Positions 1 to 7,333 of a stretch of DNA of 64,000 nucleotides are shown here, piece after piece; the stretch's first letter is position 1, and each line of letters starts with the position of its first letter. The notes under the pieces were generated by a model. That model did not search any database, had not been told where the DNA came from, and worked only from the letters and a program-made list of their open reading frames with translations. The stretch comes from Actinacidiphila bryophytorum. Its GTDB lineage: Bacteria; Actinomycetota; Actinomycetes; Streptomycetales; Streptomycetaceae. The stretch spans positions 1 to 64,000 of the forward strand of contig NZ_JAFFIX010000027.1 of assembly GCF_016916835.1 (NCBI RefSeq), written 5' to 3'. The translations under genes were made by a program, and so were the position numbers.

Positions 1-24
1 TCCTACAGCCAGCGGATGCACCAC

Positions 25-52
25 GGTGCGGGCGGCAGCTGCCGCCCGCACC
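25..52 (-). terminator. Perfect 28-bp palindrome downstream of the DUF6295 gene
   Basis: Each half is 14 bp (GGTGCGGGCGGCAG and its complement) with no spacer. It lies about 40 bp past the stop of the reverse-strand gene ending at 95. In high-GC actinobacteria such hairpins without a U-tract commonly act as terminators; that role is inferred. Confidence 0.6.
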
Positions 53-94
53 GCATTCATGTCCGGCCCGGACCGCGGCCCCCGCCCGGGAGCC

Positions 95-361
95 TCAGAC
101 GCGCATTCCGGCGGGTACGGCGGCCAGCGCCGCCTGGATCGCCGCGACCAGCCGTTCCGCGGACTCCGCGGTCAGTTCCACGGCCACCCGGGCGGCCGGC
201 CCCCTGCCGGGGTCGGCGAAGTCGATGTTCAGGGTGTGCTCGGCCATCGCGTGGACGGGGTGGTCGAAGTAGACGGTCACGTCGGAGACGTGGAACCACG
301 CCCCGCCCGGCCCCTTGGCGCTGCCGTCGACCTCGTCCTTGAAAGTGGCGTATGTGCACAT
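95..361 (-). CDS. DUF6295 family small protein
   Basis: This 88-residue protein opens with MCTYATFKDEV and carries the block YFDHPVHAMAEHTLNIDF, which I recall from the uncharacterised actinobacterial DUF6295 family. No signal peptide or membrane segment is visible, so it is probably cytosolic. Its function is unknown. The ATG at 361 is preceded by AAGGG, a plausible ribosome binding site. That site is contributed by the last part of an 89-bp repeat lying immediately upstream. A dienelactone hydrolase lies upstream on the same strand, separated by the triplicated repeat, so co-transcription is possible. The family assignment is from memory of conserved motifs; the reading frame itself is well supported by length and start context. 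Confidence 0.75.
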   Translation of the reverse strand: MCTYATFKDEVDGSAKGPGGAWFHVSDVTVYFDHPVHAMAEHTLNIDFADPGRGPAARVAVELTAESAERLVAAIQAALAAVPAGMRV

Positions 362-365
362 GTCT

Positions 366-642
366 CAGCCCTTCTGTTTGTCGGTCGGTCTTCCTGCTCC
401 CTTCCTCCGCGGGCGGCCTCGTTCCTCGGCCGACCACTGCGGAAGCTCGGGCGTCAGCCCTTCTGTTTGTCGGTCGGTCTTCCTGCTCCCTTCCTCCGCG
501 GGCGGCCTCGTGCCTCGGCCGACCACTGCGGAAGCTCGGGCGTCAGCCCTCCTGTTTGTCGGTCGGTCTTCCTGCTCCCTTCCTCCGCGGGCGGCCTCGT
601 GCCTCGGCCGACCACTGCGGAAGCTCGGGCGTCAGCCCTTCT
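366..642 (-). repeat. Three tandem copies of an 89-bp repeat plus a 10-bp partial copy
   Basis: Units run 366-454, 455-543 and 544-632, differing by only a few bases, and a fourth copy breaks off at about 642. Each begins CAGCCC(T/C)TCTGTTTGTCGG on the + strand. Read on the minus strand, each copy carries the end of the upstream hydrolase gene (Lys-Gly-stop) and an AAGGG sequence. A diverged copy on the other strand lies at 2112-2228. The arrangement suggests local tandem amplification of a repeat that captured the 3' end of the hydrolase gene. Confidence 0.9.
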
Positions 643-1402
643 CCTGGAGGTGCTTGCCGAAGAAGGCGGCGATACGGTCCCAGCCGTCGGTGGCGGCGGC
701 CACGTTGTAGGCGGGGCGGTTGACGGCGAAGAAACCGTGGCCGGCGTCCTCGTAGCTGTGGAATTCGAAGTCGCTGCCCTGCTCGGTGAGGATGCGGCCG
801 AGTTCCGCGACCTGCTCGGGGCTGGGGTGCTGGTCGAGGGCGCCGAAAAGGCCGAGCAGCGGTGCCGAGAGGTTCGGCAGGTCGGGGACCAGGTTGGTGA
901 CGCGCAAGGTGATGCCCTCGGGCACCTCGCCGACGACGAAGGCGCCGTAGCAGTCGACGGCCGCGTCCAGGTCGAGGCGGCAGGCGGCCAGGACGGCCTG
1001 GCGGCCGCCCGAGCAGTGTCCGATGACGCCGACCCTGCCGTTGGCGGCGGGCAGCGCCCGCAGGTACGCGGCGGCGCCCTCGACGTCGCCGACGAGGCGC
1101 TCGTCGGGTACGCCGCCGGCCGCGCGGACGGTGGCGCTGGCGTCGGCGGGGTCCGCGCCGGGGGCTTCGCGGCTGAAGAGGTTGGGGCAGATCGCGTCGT
1201 AGCCGAGTTCCGCGAAGTGCCTGACCATCTCCTTGGTCTGCCGGTCGTAGCCGGGCAGGTGGTGGATGACCACGACGCCGCCGCGGCTGCGGTCGCCGGC
1301 GGGGCGGGCGAGATACGCCTCGATCTGGTCGCCGCCGTGCCCGGCGACGGAGATGGTGGTCGCGAAGAGCGAGCCGGGGGAGGTGTCCGGGTAGCCAGTC
1401 AT
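632..1402 (-). CDS. Dienelactone hydrolase family protein
   Basis: This 256-residue alpha/beta hydrolase shows the nucleophile elbow GHCSGG, with cysteine in the nucleophile position as in dienelactone hydrolases, and a late DAGHGFF motif supplying the catalytic His. Members hydrolyse dienelactones or related esters in aromatic degradation; the substrate here is not known. The protein looks cytosolic, and the family length of about 230-260 residues fits. The gene diverges from a MarR-type regulator with only 37 bp between them, and a palindrome in that gap suggests local control. There is no clear Shine-Dalgarno before ATG 1402, so the leader is probably short. The stop codon lies at the edge of a triplicated 89-bp repeat. 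Confidence 0.85.
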   Translation of the reverse strand: MTGYPDTSPGSLFATTISVAGHGGDQIEAYLARPAGDRSRGGVVVIHHLPGYDRQTKEMVRHFAELGYDAICPNLFSREAPGADPADASATVRAAGGVPDERLVGDVEGAAAYLRALPAANGRVGVIGHCSGGRQAVLAACRLDLDAAVDCYGAFVVGEVPEGITLRVTNLVPDLPNLSAPLLGLFGALDQHPSPEQVAELGRILTEQGSDFEFHSYEDAGHGFFAVNRPAYNVAAATDGWDRIAAFFGKHLQEKG

Positions 1403-1427
1403 GGCGCCAGCTATACCATAAGGCTGG

Positions 1428-1437
1428 ACTGATCAGT
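1428..1437. promoter_or_regulatory. Candidate MarR operator between divergent genes
   Basis: ACTGATCAGT is a perfect 10-bp palindrome 2 bp before the regulator's first ATG. It is the only strong dyad in the 37-bp divergent gap, and a TATGGTATAG sequence next to it on the minus strand could be the hydrolase -10 region. The operator role is inferred. Confidence 0.45.
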
Positions 1438-1439
1438 TT

Positions 1440-1982
1440 ATGCTGAAGACCATGACGGCCAGCAGCAAGGCCCCGCCCCCCGACCCGACACCAGCCCACG
1501 CGCCGGCCACGGAGGCCGCGCGGGCCGGGGGTGCCGGGCAGGCCGCGGAACCGGGCGGGGGGGCCGCGCGGCTTGCGGCGGATCTGCGGGCCGCCATCGG
1601 CCCCCTGGTGAGGCGGCTGCGGCGGTTCCGGCCCGACGACGAGCTGACCTTGTCGCAGACCTCCGTGCTGGTGCGGCTGGACCGCGAGGGGCCGGCGACG
1701 GGTTCCGAACTGGCGGCGGGCGAGGGCGTACGCCCGCAGTCCATGGCCGCGATCCTCGGCGTGCTGCACGAGCGCGGCCTGGTCACCCGGGCGTCCGACC
1801 CGGCGGACGGCCGGCGCATCCTCGTGTCGCTCTCGGAGGCCGGGCGGGCGGGCCTGAGCGGCGCCCGGCGGGAGAGGGGGAGGCGGCTGACGCAGGCCAT
1901 CAGCGACGAGCTGACCCCCGAGGAGCAGGCCGTGCTGGCGGCGGCCCTTCCGCTGCTGGAGAGGATCACCCGCCATGTCTGA
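1440..1982 (+). CDS. MarR family transcriptional regulator
   Basis: The first 50 or so residues are a Pro/Ala-rich tail. After it comes a winged helix: a recognition region ELAAGEGVRPQSMAAILGVL followed by the wing ASDPADGRRILVSLSEAG, typical of MarR proteins. These dimers usually repress a neighbouring gene and release DNA on ligand binding. The divergent dienelactone hydrolase is the obvious target. The start is uncertain: ATG 1440 has no ribosome binding site, and ATG 1452 has only a close GAAG. Its 3' end overlaps a 46-codon reading frame at 1975. Confidence 0.85.
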   Translation: MLKTMTASSKAPPPDPTPAHAPATEAARAGGAGQAAEPGGGAARLAADLRAAIGPLVRRLRRFRPDDELTLSQTSVLVRLDREGPATGSELAAGEGVRPQSMAAILGVLHERGLVTRASDPADGRRILVSLSEAGRAGLSGARRERGRRLTQAISDELTPEEQAVLAAALPLLERITRHV

Positions 1983-2115
1983 GCCCGCGGACCGGCCCGA
2001 GCCCGCGGACCGGCCCGAGCCCGCGGGCATACGCCTGGCGCCCGGCACCGGGAGCGGCGCCACGGCGACCGGCCGCCCCGACCACTATCCCTGCTGCGCG
2101 GCACCCCGGGCCTGA
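1975..2115 (+). CDS. Possible 46-residue coupled peptide with Glu-Pro-Ala-Asp-Arg-Pro repeats
   Basis: This frame begins at an ATG overlapping the last 8 bases of the MarR gene and is preceded by GGAGAGG. It opens MSEPADRPEPADRPEPAG, which reflects an 18-bp tandem repeat, and ends CCAAPRA at a stop inside the 2112-2228 repeat. It could be a truncated N-terminus of a former MarR-linked gene, or simply an open frame. I do not recognise any family. Confidence 0.3.
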   Translation: MSEPADRPEPADRPEPAGIRLAPGTGSGATATGRPDHYPCCAAPRA

Positions 2116-2228
2116 CGCCCGAGCTTCCGCAGTGGTCGGCCGAGGAACGAGGCCGCCCGCGGAGGATGGGGGCACCTCCCGCCGAAGGCAGGGGGAGAGC
2201 AGGAAGACCGACCGAGAACAGGAGAAGT
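2112..2228 (+). repeat. Diverged copy of the 89-bp repeat
   Basis: The segment starting CTGACGCCCGAGCTTCCGCA matches the reverse complement of the units at 366-632, including GTGGTCGGCCGAGG and GCAGGAAGACCGACCGA, with an extra internal stretch around 2168-2200. It lies in the 190-bp gap upstream of the SigE-family gene. Confidence 0.8.
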
Positions 2229-2307
2229 GACCGCTCCCGGGCTGTAACGCCCGCGGCCTCCCATCGCGTCAGAGAGGTGGAAGGCCGACGGGAAGGGAGC
2301 CGCGAGC

Positions 2308-2817
2308 GTGCGAAAAGCGCAGACCCAGGCGTACCTGGAGTTCGCCCGGATACGCACCGGCCCGCTGTACCGCTCGGCCTGCCTGCTCACCAGCGGTGAC
2401 ACGCACCTGGCCGAGGATCTGGTCCAGGAGACCCTGGGCCGGATGTACCTGGTGTGGAACCGCACCTCCAAGCTCGGCAATCCCGCCGCGTACGCCCAGA
2501 CCGTCCTGGTCCGGGCGTTCCTGACGCACCAGCGGCGCCGCAGCAGCACGGAACGCCCCATCGCGGAACCGCCCGACCTCCCGGCGGGCGCCGGCAGCGA
2601 CACCACCCTGCGCGTCACCCTGCTCGAAGCACTCGCCCGGCTGGCCCCCAAGGACAGGGCCGTCCTCGTCCTGCGGTACTGGGAGGACCGCAGTATCGAG
2701 GAGACGGCGGCGGCGATGGACGCCACCCCGGGCGCGATACGAACCCGCTGCGTCCGCGCCCTCGGGCGGCTGCGGGACGAACTGGGCGGCGAGCTTGCCG
2801 ACCTCATCGCCCACTGA
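2308..2817 (+). CDS. SigE-family RNA polymerase sigma factor (ECF type)
   Basis: The protein has 169 residues, the usual size for this Streptomyces subfamily. Region 2 includes LAEDLVQETLGRMYLVW near residues 34-50. Region 4 includes LAPKDRAVLVLRYWEDRSIE and a helix-turn-helix around ETAAAMDATPGAIRTRCVRAL. It directs RNA polymerase to an unknown regulon. The GTG at 2308 is preceded by GGAAGGGAG, which fixes the start. A membrane protein follows 51 bp downstream in the same direction and is a likely co-expressed partner. I see no zinc-binding anti-sigma motif in that partner. Confidence 0.9.
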   Translation: MRKAQTQAYLEFARIRTGPLYRSACLLTSGDTHLAEDLVQETLGRMYLVWNRTSKLGNPAAYAQTVLVRAFLTHQRRRSSTERPIAEPPDLPAGAGSDTTLRVTLLEALARLAPKDRAVLVLRYWEDRSIEETAAAMDATPGAIRTRCVRALGRLRDELGGELADLIAH

Positions 2818-2868
2818 CCCACCACACCCACCGGGACCACCCCGGAACACCCCCGTGAGGACACCCCC

Positions 2869-3648
2869 ATGCCCGTGGAATTCGAAGACGACCTCGGCGA
2901 CGCGCTGCGCCGCACCGCCGACACCTTCCGCCCCGCCGACCCGCGCGAACTCGTCGACGCGGGCCACCAGGCAGGCCGCAGGATGCGCCGCCGGCGTACC
3001 GCGGGCGCCGTTGCGGGCGCCGCCGCGATCGCCGCGGTCGCGGTCGGCGGTGTCCTGGCCGGCGGGCTCGCGCAGCACGACGGGCACACCAGCGGTGTGG
3101 CCGCGGCCCCCGAGCAGCCCAAGCCGGCCGCCAAGCCCGCCGCGGCGGCGGTCACCGGCGAGCAGGTCGCCGCCGTCTTCGCCGGGCTGCTGCCGCACGG
3201 CACGGTCAAGGACCTGCAGGGCAGCGGCCCCGCGGACTTCGGCTTCCCCTTCGCGTCCGCCAGCGCCGTCTTCGATGACGGCAAGGGCCCCGCCGAGGTC
3301 GCCGTGGGCCTGCAGCGCGACGGCCAGCCCCTCGAACCGTGCGGGCAGGTGCGGGCCTCCGGCGTCTGGTGCTCCCTCACCCATGTGCACGGCGGCACCC
3401 TGCAGATCATCAAGGGCTACGAGTACCCCGACCACCGCGTCGAGACCAAGGACTGGACGGCGACGTTCGTCACACCGGACGGCTCCCAGGTCCAGCTGAA
3501 CCAGTGGAACTCCAGCGCGGAGAAGGGCGCCCCCATCACCCGCAAGAACCCGCCGCTGGACGTCGCCCAGATGACCGCGATGGTCACCAGCGCCGACTGG
3601 AAGCACCTGCTGGCCTCGCTGCCCAAGCCCAAGCCGTACGCCGGCTGA
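2869..3648 (+). CDS. Single-pass membrane protein encoded next to SigE-family sigma factor
   Basis: This 259-residue protein has a cytosolic N-terminus of about 43 residues with the conserved-looking stretch DALRRTADTFRPADPRELVD. A basic RRRR stop-transfer and one transmembrane helix (about residues 46-68) follow, then an outside domain of about 190 residues that ends KPKPYAG. That topology is what one sees for proteins co-transcribed with SigE-family sigma factors, and it may modulate the sigma factor. No anti-sigma domain is recognisable by eye, so function is unassigned. The ATG is preceded by GTGAGGACAC, giving a usable ribosome binding site. Confidence 0.75.
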   Translation: MPVEFEDDLGDALRRTADTFRPADPRELVDAGHQAGRRMRRRRTAGAVAGAAAIAAVAVGGVLAGGLAQHDGHTSGVAAAPEQPKPAAKPAAAAVTGEQVAAVFAGLLPHGTVKDLQGSGPADFGFPFASASAVFDDGKGPAEVAVGLQRDGQPLEPCGQVRASGVWCSLTHVHGGTLQIIKGYEYPDHRVETKDWTATFVTPDGSQVQLNQWNSSAEKGAPITRKNPPLDVAQMTAMVTSADWKHLLASLPKPKPYAG

Positions 3649-3814
3649 CACATCGGGCCGGGCGGCGCCAGACCTGGGGGGTCTTCCCGTTCACGCGCTT
3701 TTTGCGCATGCTTTGAATACCCGGGTGCCGTCCGCGGCGGCTTTCGGGTGACAATGCGAAGTCGAGGCGCAGGACGTACGAAGCAGTTCGCCCCCTGAGT
3801 GAAGCGAGGATCCC

Positions 3815-4099
3815 ATGTTGCGAAACGGGCTGGAGCCGTGGCACCTGATCGTGGTGGCGATCGTCGTCATCGTGCTGTTCGGTTCGAAGAAGCTTCCCGA
3901 GGCCGCCCGCGGCCTGGGCAAGTCGATGCGCATCCTGAAGTCCGAGGCCAAGGCGATGAAGACCGACGACGACAAGGGCACCACCGCGAGTGCCGCGCCG
4001 ACGTCCACGCCGACCCCGGCGCCCGAGGCCATCACCCCCAGTGACGTGGTCACCGCGAACGAGGCCGCCCCGACGCAGCAGGCCACCACGGCGAAGTAG
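3815..4099 (+). CDS. tatA: Twin-arginine translocase subunit TatA/TatE family
   Basis: The 94-residue protein has the TatA signature: one N-terminal transmembrane helix (WHLIVVAIVVIVLF), the hinge FGSKKLPEAARGLGKSMRILK, and a charged, then Ala/Thr/Pro-rich tail. TatA oligomers form the pore for folded proteins exported by the Tat pathway. No tatB or tatC is near, so this is a stand-alone copy. That is common in Streptomyces, where tatA and tatC pair elsewhere. AGCGAGGATCCC before ATG 3815 provides the ribosome binding site. A strong hairpin follows 18 bp after the stop. Confidence 0.9.
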   Translation: MLRNGLEPWHLIVVAIVVIVLFGSKKLPEAARGLGKSMRILKSEAKAMKTDDDKGTTASAAPTSTPTPAPEAITPSDVVTANEAAPTQQATTAK

Positions 4100-4116
4100 C
4101 GCCACCACCCGCACCA

Positions 4117-4146
4117 GGCCCCGGACGGCTGCTGCCGTCCGGGGCC
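4117..4146 (+). terminator. Hairpin after tatA
   Basis: Perfect 13-bp arms (GGCCCCGGACGGC and its complement) flank a TGCT loop, starting 18 bp past the tatA stop and before the next gene. No U-tract is present, as usual in this GC range. Confidence 0.75.
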
Positions 4147-4277
4147 TCGTGCTGTCCGGGCGCCCGGTGCCGCCCGGGGAGGCCGCCTTTTCCGGGATCC
4201 GGCAGTCTTGGTAGGTTCTCGGCGTCCGGGTTGCGGAAGCCGGGCGTCAGGTTCAGGCCAGGGGCAGGGGTGAGGAC

Positions 4278-5420
4278 GTGGTGACGGCCGGAGCCGGTAC
4301 GCCGACGGGCACAGGCGGAAGTACGCCCGCAGGCACGGCCCCGGTGCCCGCGGAATTCCTGGCCGGATTCCCCGAGACCCTCGCCGAGGTCTCCCGCAGC
4401 TGCCGGGCGCTGACCCGTGCGGAACGCGAGAGCCGCAGGGCACTCGGCGAACAGGCCGCCGACGCCGGCATCGGCCTGCGCGAACTCACCACGGTCCACC
4501 TCGCCGCCGCCCGCCGCGCCTGGGGCTCACTGCCCGGCGTCGCCGGCGCCCGCGACACCGCGGAACTGCGCAGCGTCGGCGCCGCTGTACTCGGCGCGAT
4601 CGAGGCGGGTGTCGGCGCGCTCGCCGAAGGCCACGCCCGCGCCCAGCGGCACGCCGTGCGGCGGGCGGAAGCCGCCCGCCGCGCCTTCGTCGACGACCTG
4701 CTCTACGGCCGCAGTGACCCCGGGCGGATCGCCGAGCAGGCCGAAGGCTTCGGGCTGCGGCTCGCGGAACGCCACGTCGTCGCGGTCGCCGCGCACCCGC
4801 CGGGGGAGCCGTACGACGACGCGCACCCGCTGCTGCGCCGTATCGAACGCGAACTCGCCGGCCGCTTCGGCGACCACGACGCGCTCATCGCGCCCAAGGA
4901 CGGCCGGCTCGTGTGCGTCGCGCCCACCGGGCAGCGGCAGGTCTTCGACGCCTTCGTCAAGCTCGCGTGCGCGCCCGACGGAACACGGGTCGCGGTCAGC
5001 CGGCCGCACAGCGGGGCCGTGGGCGTCGTGCGCTCCTACGAGGAGGCGCTCAGCGCGCTCGACCTCGCCGAGCGGCTCGCCCTCGACGGGCGCGTCCTGA
5101 ACGCCGCCGACCTGCTCGTCTTCCCGGTCCTCATGCGGGACCGGGCCGCGATGACCGACCTCGTGCAGTCCGTGCTCGGGCCGCTGGCCACCGCCCGCGG
5201 CGGGGCGGAGCCGCTGCTCGCGACCATCTCGGCGTACGCTGCCGCGGGCTATGTCAACGCGGAGGCCGCGCGCCGCCTCGATCTCAGCGTGCGCGCACTC
5301 TCCTACCGGCTTGAGCGCATAGCCGCGCTCACCGGCTTCGACCCGGACGACCCGCTCCAGCGCTACACCCTCGAAACCGCCGCCATGGGCGCCCGCCTCC
5401 TGGGCTGGCCGCCCCCTTAG
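4278..5420 (+). CDS. PucR/CdaR-type transcriptional regulator with C-terminal helix-turn-helix
   Basis: The 380-residue protein has an N-terminal helical region, a central region (about 130-290) with FVDDLLYGR and the GGDEF-related fold typical of CdaR regulators, and a C-terminal PucR helix-turn-helix. The latter includes NAEAARRLDLSVRALSYRLE followed by LTGFDPDDPLQRYTLE. Such proteins regulate diverse catabolic or developmental genes. No target is adjacent, since the next gene is convergent. GTG 4278 follows GGGGTGAGG; a second GTG sits three bases later. The gene ends in a block of dispersed repeats. Confidence 0.88.
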   Translation: MVTAGAGTPTGTGGSTPAGTAPVPAEFLAGFPETLAEVSRSCRALTRAERESRRALGEQAADAGIGLRELTTVHLAAARRAWGSLPGVAGARDTAELRSVGAAVLGAIEAGVGALAEGHARAQRHAVRRAEAARRAFVDDLLYGRSDPGRIAEQAEGFGLRLAERHVVAVAAHPPGEPYDDAHPLLRRIERELAGRFGDHDALIAPKDGRLVCVAPTGQRQVFDAFVKLACAPDGTRVAVSRPHSGAVGVVRSYEEALSALDLAERLALDGRVLNAADLLVFPVLMRDRAAMTDLVQSVLGPLATARGGAEPLLATISAYAAAGYVNAEAARRLDLSVRALSYRLERIAALTGFDPDDPLQRYTLETAAMGARLLGWPPP

Positions 5421-5454
5421 CCCGTCGCCCCCTCCCGGGTGCGTCCCCCGCCCT

Positions 5455-5969
5455 GCGACCTCCCCGCCATCGTGGCTGGGCGCGCAGTTCCCCGCGCCCC
5501 TGGGGGGTGCCCCTTGCGGTGGGCGGTCGGCTTTCCCCCGGCGGTGGGTTGCGCGCGCAGTTCCGCCCCCAGAGCTTCGCCTGGGGGTACCCCCAGCGCC
5601 TCCTGAGGCGATTGCCCCTTGAGGCGCGCTTGCACCTTTCGGTGCGCGAGTGGCTGGTGGCGCAGTTCCGCCCCCAGAGCTTCGCCTGGGGGTACCCCCA
5701 GCGCCCCTTGAGGTCCTGCCCCTTGCGGTGGGCGGTCGTCTTTCCCGCCGTCGCGGCTGGGCGCGCAGTTCCCCTCGCCCCTGGGCGGGTGCCCTCTTGC
5801 GCAGAGGGGGAGCGTTTTTCAGGGGCGCGGGGAACTGCGCGCCCAGCCCGAGGAGCGGGATAGAAGCAATGCCACAGCAAGTGGCACCCACCTGGGGGCG
5901 CTGGGGGTACCCCAAGGCGAAGCTCCGGGGGCGGAACGGCGCGACAAGCCCCCACCGGGGGAAGGCGGG
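5455..5969. repeat. Cluster of dispersed Streptomyces-type intergenic repeats
   Basis: This 550-bp convergent gap has no credible gene. It holds repeated modules. GCGCGCAGTTCC..., followed by the gene-end-like AGCTTCGCCTGGGGGTACCC, occurs near 5550-5605 and 5660-5705 and, inverted, at about 5895-5930. A long inverted repeat pairs 5756-5788 with 5818-5850 around CTGGGCGCGCAGTTCCCC. CAATGCCACAGCAAGTGGCA (5869-5888) is a further hairpin. The same modules recur at 15.1-15.4, 18.65-18.79 and 63.6-64 kb. Confidence 0.85.
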
Positions 5970-6479
5970 TCAGGAGTCGCAGGCGTCGGCGCCGGCTTCG
6001 TCTTCCGCCCGCGCGGCAGCGCACTCCGTGCGCAGGCCCGCGCTGATCGCCTCGCCGATGTCCCGCAGGGACTGGAGCTGCTCAGGCGTGAGCACGTCGA
6101 AGATGTGCTCACGCACGGTCGTGACGTGCCCGGGGGCGGCCGCGGCGAGGGCCGCGTAACCGTCTTCGGTGAGCGCGCAGACCCACCCGCGGCGGTCCCC
6201 GTCGGCGGGGCGCCGTTCGACCCACCCGTTGCGCTCGAGCGCAGCGACCGCGTGGGAGAGCCGGCTGCGGGAAGAGAGCGAGACGTCTGCGAGTTCACTC
6301 ATACGGAGGCGCCGGTGCGGCGCCTCCGAGAGGCGGACGAGGATCTCGTAGTAAGCCATGGGCATGCCCGAGTCCTGTCGCATCTGCCGGTCTATGTGCG
6401 CGGAGAAGGCGACCGTGGCGGACAGGTACGCCCGCCAGATCTCCTGCTCCTCCGCGCTCAGCCAGCGCACATCGTCCAT
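5970..6479 (-). CDS. MarR family regulator, divergent from YceI gene
   Basis: The 169-residue protein has a winged helix with LRMSELADVSLSSRSRLSHA as the helix-turn-helix and PADGDRRGWVCALTEDG as the wing, both standard MarR features. N- and C-terminal helices form the dimer interface, and the tail is acidic and Ala-rich. The gene diverges from a yceI-like gene with a dyad GTTGA-N4-TCAAC near its own start, so it probably represses that gene and itself. The 3' end runs into dispersed repeats. Confidence 0.88.
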   Translation of the reverse strand: MDDVRWLSAEEQEIWRAYLSATVAFSAHIDRQMRQDSGMPMAYYEILVRLSEAPHRRLRMSELADVSLSSRSRLSHAVAALERNGWVERRPADGDRRGWVCALTEDGYAALAAAAPGHVTTVREHIFDVLTPEQLQSLRDIGEAISAGLRTECAAARAEDEAGADACDS

Positions 6480-6497
6480 ATGTTCATCATAACGGTG

Positions 6498-6511
6498 GTT
6501 GAACTCTCAAC
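6498..6511. promoter_or_regulatory. Candidate MarR operator upstream of yceI-like gene
   Basis: GTTGA-ACTC-TCAAC is a 5-bp-arm dyad centred in the divergent promoter region, with the flanks GGTG and ACC extending the symmetry imperfectly. It lies 19 bp before the MarR start. Binding is inferred from position. Confidence 0.5.
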
Positions 6512-6589
6512 ACCAGCGGGATATGGTGGCTGAGCCTTCAATCACCACAATCACCAACCTTCGATGGTTCCGTCCAAGGAGTATCTGCC

Positions 6590-7141
6590 ATGAGTTCGCA
6601 GACCGCAGTGATCGACGGCTATGTCGCCGGTACGTGGACGATCGACACCGTGCACTCCGACGTGTCCTTCTACGTCCGTCACCTCGGCGTCTCCAAGGTC
6701 CGCGGTCACTTCGCGGCCTTCGAGGGCACCATCGTGACCGCCGAGGACCCGCTGGAGTCCACCGTCAACGCGGTGATCAAGACCGCGTCGGTGAGCACCA
6801 ACAACGAGACCCGGGACGGCCACGTGCGCAGCGCGGACTTCCTGGACGTCGAGAACTTCCCCGAGATGACCTTCCGCTCCACCGGCATCCGCCCGCAGAC
6901 CGCCGAGCTGTTCGAGGTCGACGGTGAGCTGACGCTGCACGGCGTGACCAAGCAGGTCACCCTCAAGCTGGAGCTGAACGGCTTCGGCAAGGGCTTCGAC
7001 GGCAACGCGGTGGCCGGCTTCTCCGCCGCCACCGAGATCAGCCGCGGCGACTTCGGCGTGACCGGCGGTGCCGCCGGTGCCGCGGTCAGCGACAAGATCA
7101 AGATCGCGCTGGAGATCGAGGCGGGCGTCGCCCAGGCCTGA
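6590..7141 (+). CDS. YceI family protein
   Basis: The 183-residue protein fits the YceI lipocalin-like beta-barrel family. It starts with a WTIDTVHSDVSFYVRHLGVS segment, continues with KVRGHF, then FPEMTFRSTGI and LTLHGVTKQVTL, all conserved family blocks. Family members bind polyisoprenoid-type lipids. There is no signal peptide, as is usual for the actinobacterial cytosolic forms. AAGGAG lies 8 bp before ATG 6590. The divergent MarR gene likely controls it. A large hairpin follows the stop. Confidence 0.92.
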   Translation: MSSQTAVIDGYVAGTWTIDTVHSDVSFYVRHLGVSKVRGHFAAFEGTIVTAEDPLESTVNAVIKTASVSTNNETRDGHVRSADFLDVENFPEMTFRSTGIRPQTAELFEVDGELTLHGVTKQVTLKLELNGFGKGFDGNAVAGFSAATEISRGDFGVTGGAAGAAVSDKIKIALEIEAGVAQA

Positions 7142-7157
7142 TCCACCGGGTGCACCG

Positions 7158-7199
7158 CACCGGCCGCCGCCCGCGTCAGTACGCGGACGGCGGCCGGTG
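7158..7199 (+). terminator. Hairpin after the yceI-like gene
   Basis: The arms CACCGGCCGCCG...CGCGT and ACGCG...CGGCGGCCGGTG pair nearly perfectly around CAGT, starting about 17 bp past the stop. Confidence 0.7.
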
Positions 7200-7333
7200 G
7201 CGTTTCGGTTCCCGTACGACCCGGACGCGATGCGCGCAAGAACTCTGCCGGAAAGCGGCAATGCCCGGCTCGCCCCCCTACTGCCAGGATCGCTGCGGCG
7301 GTCGAAGAGCCGGCAGGGGGAGGCGAACGGGGA

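Noticed and set aside
4527..5915. 462-codon minus-strand frame across the PucR-type gene and repeats
   Set aside because: Shadow frame running into dispersed repeats; composition is low-complexity Gly/Arg/Pro.
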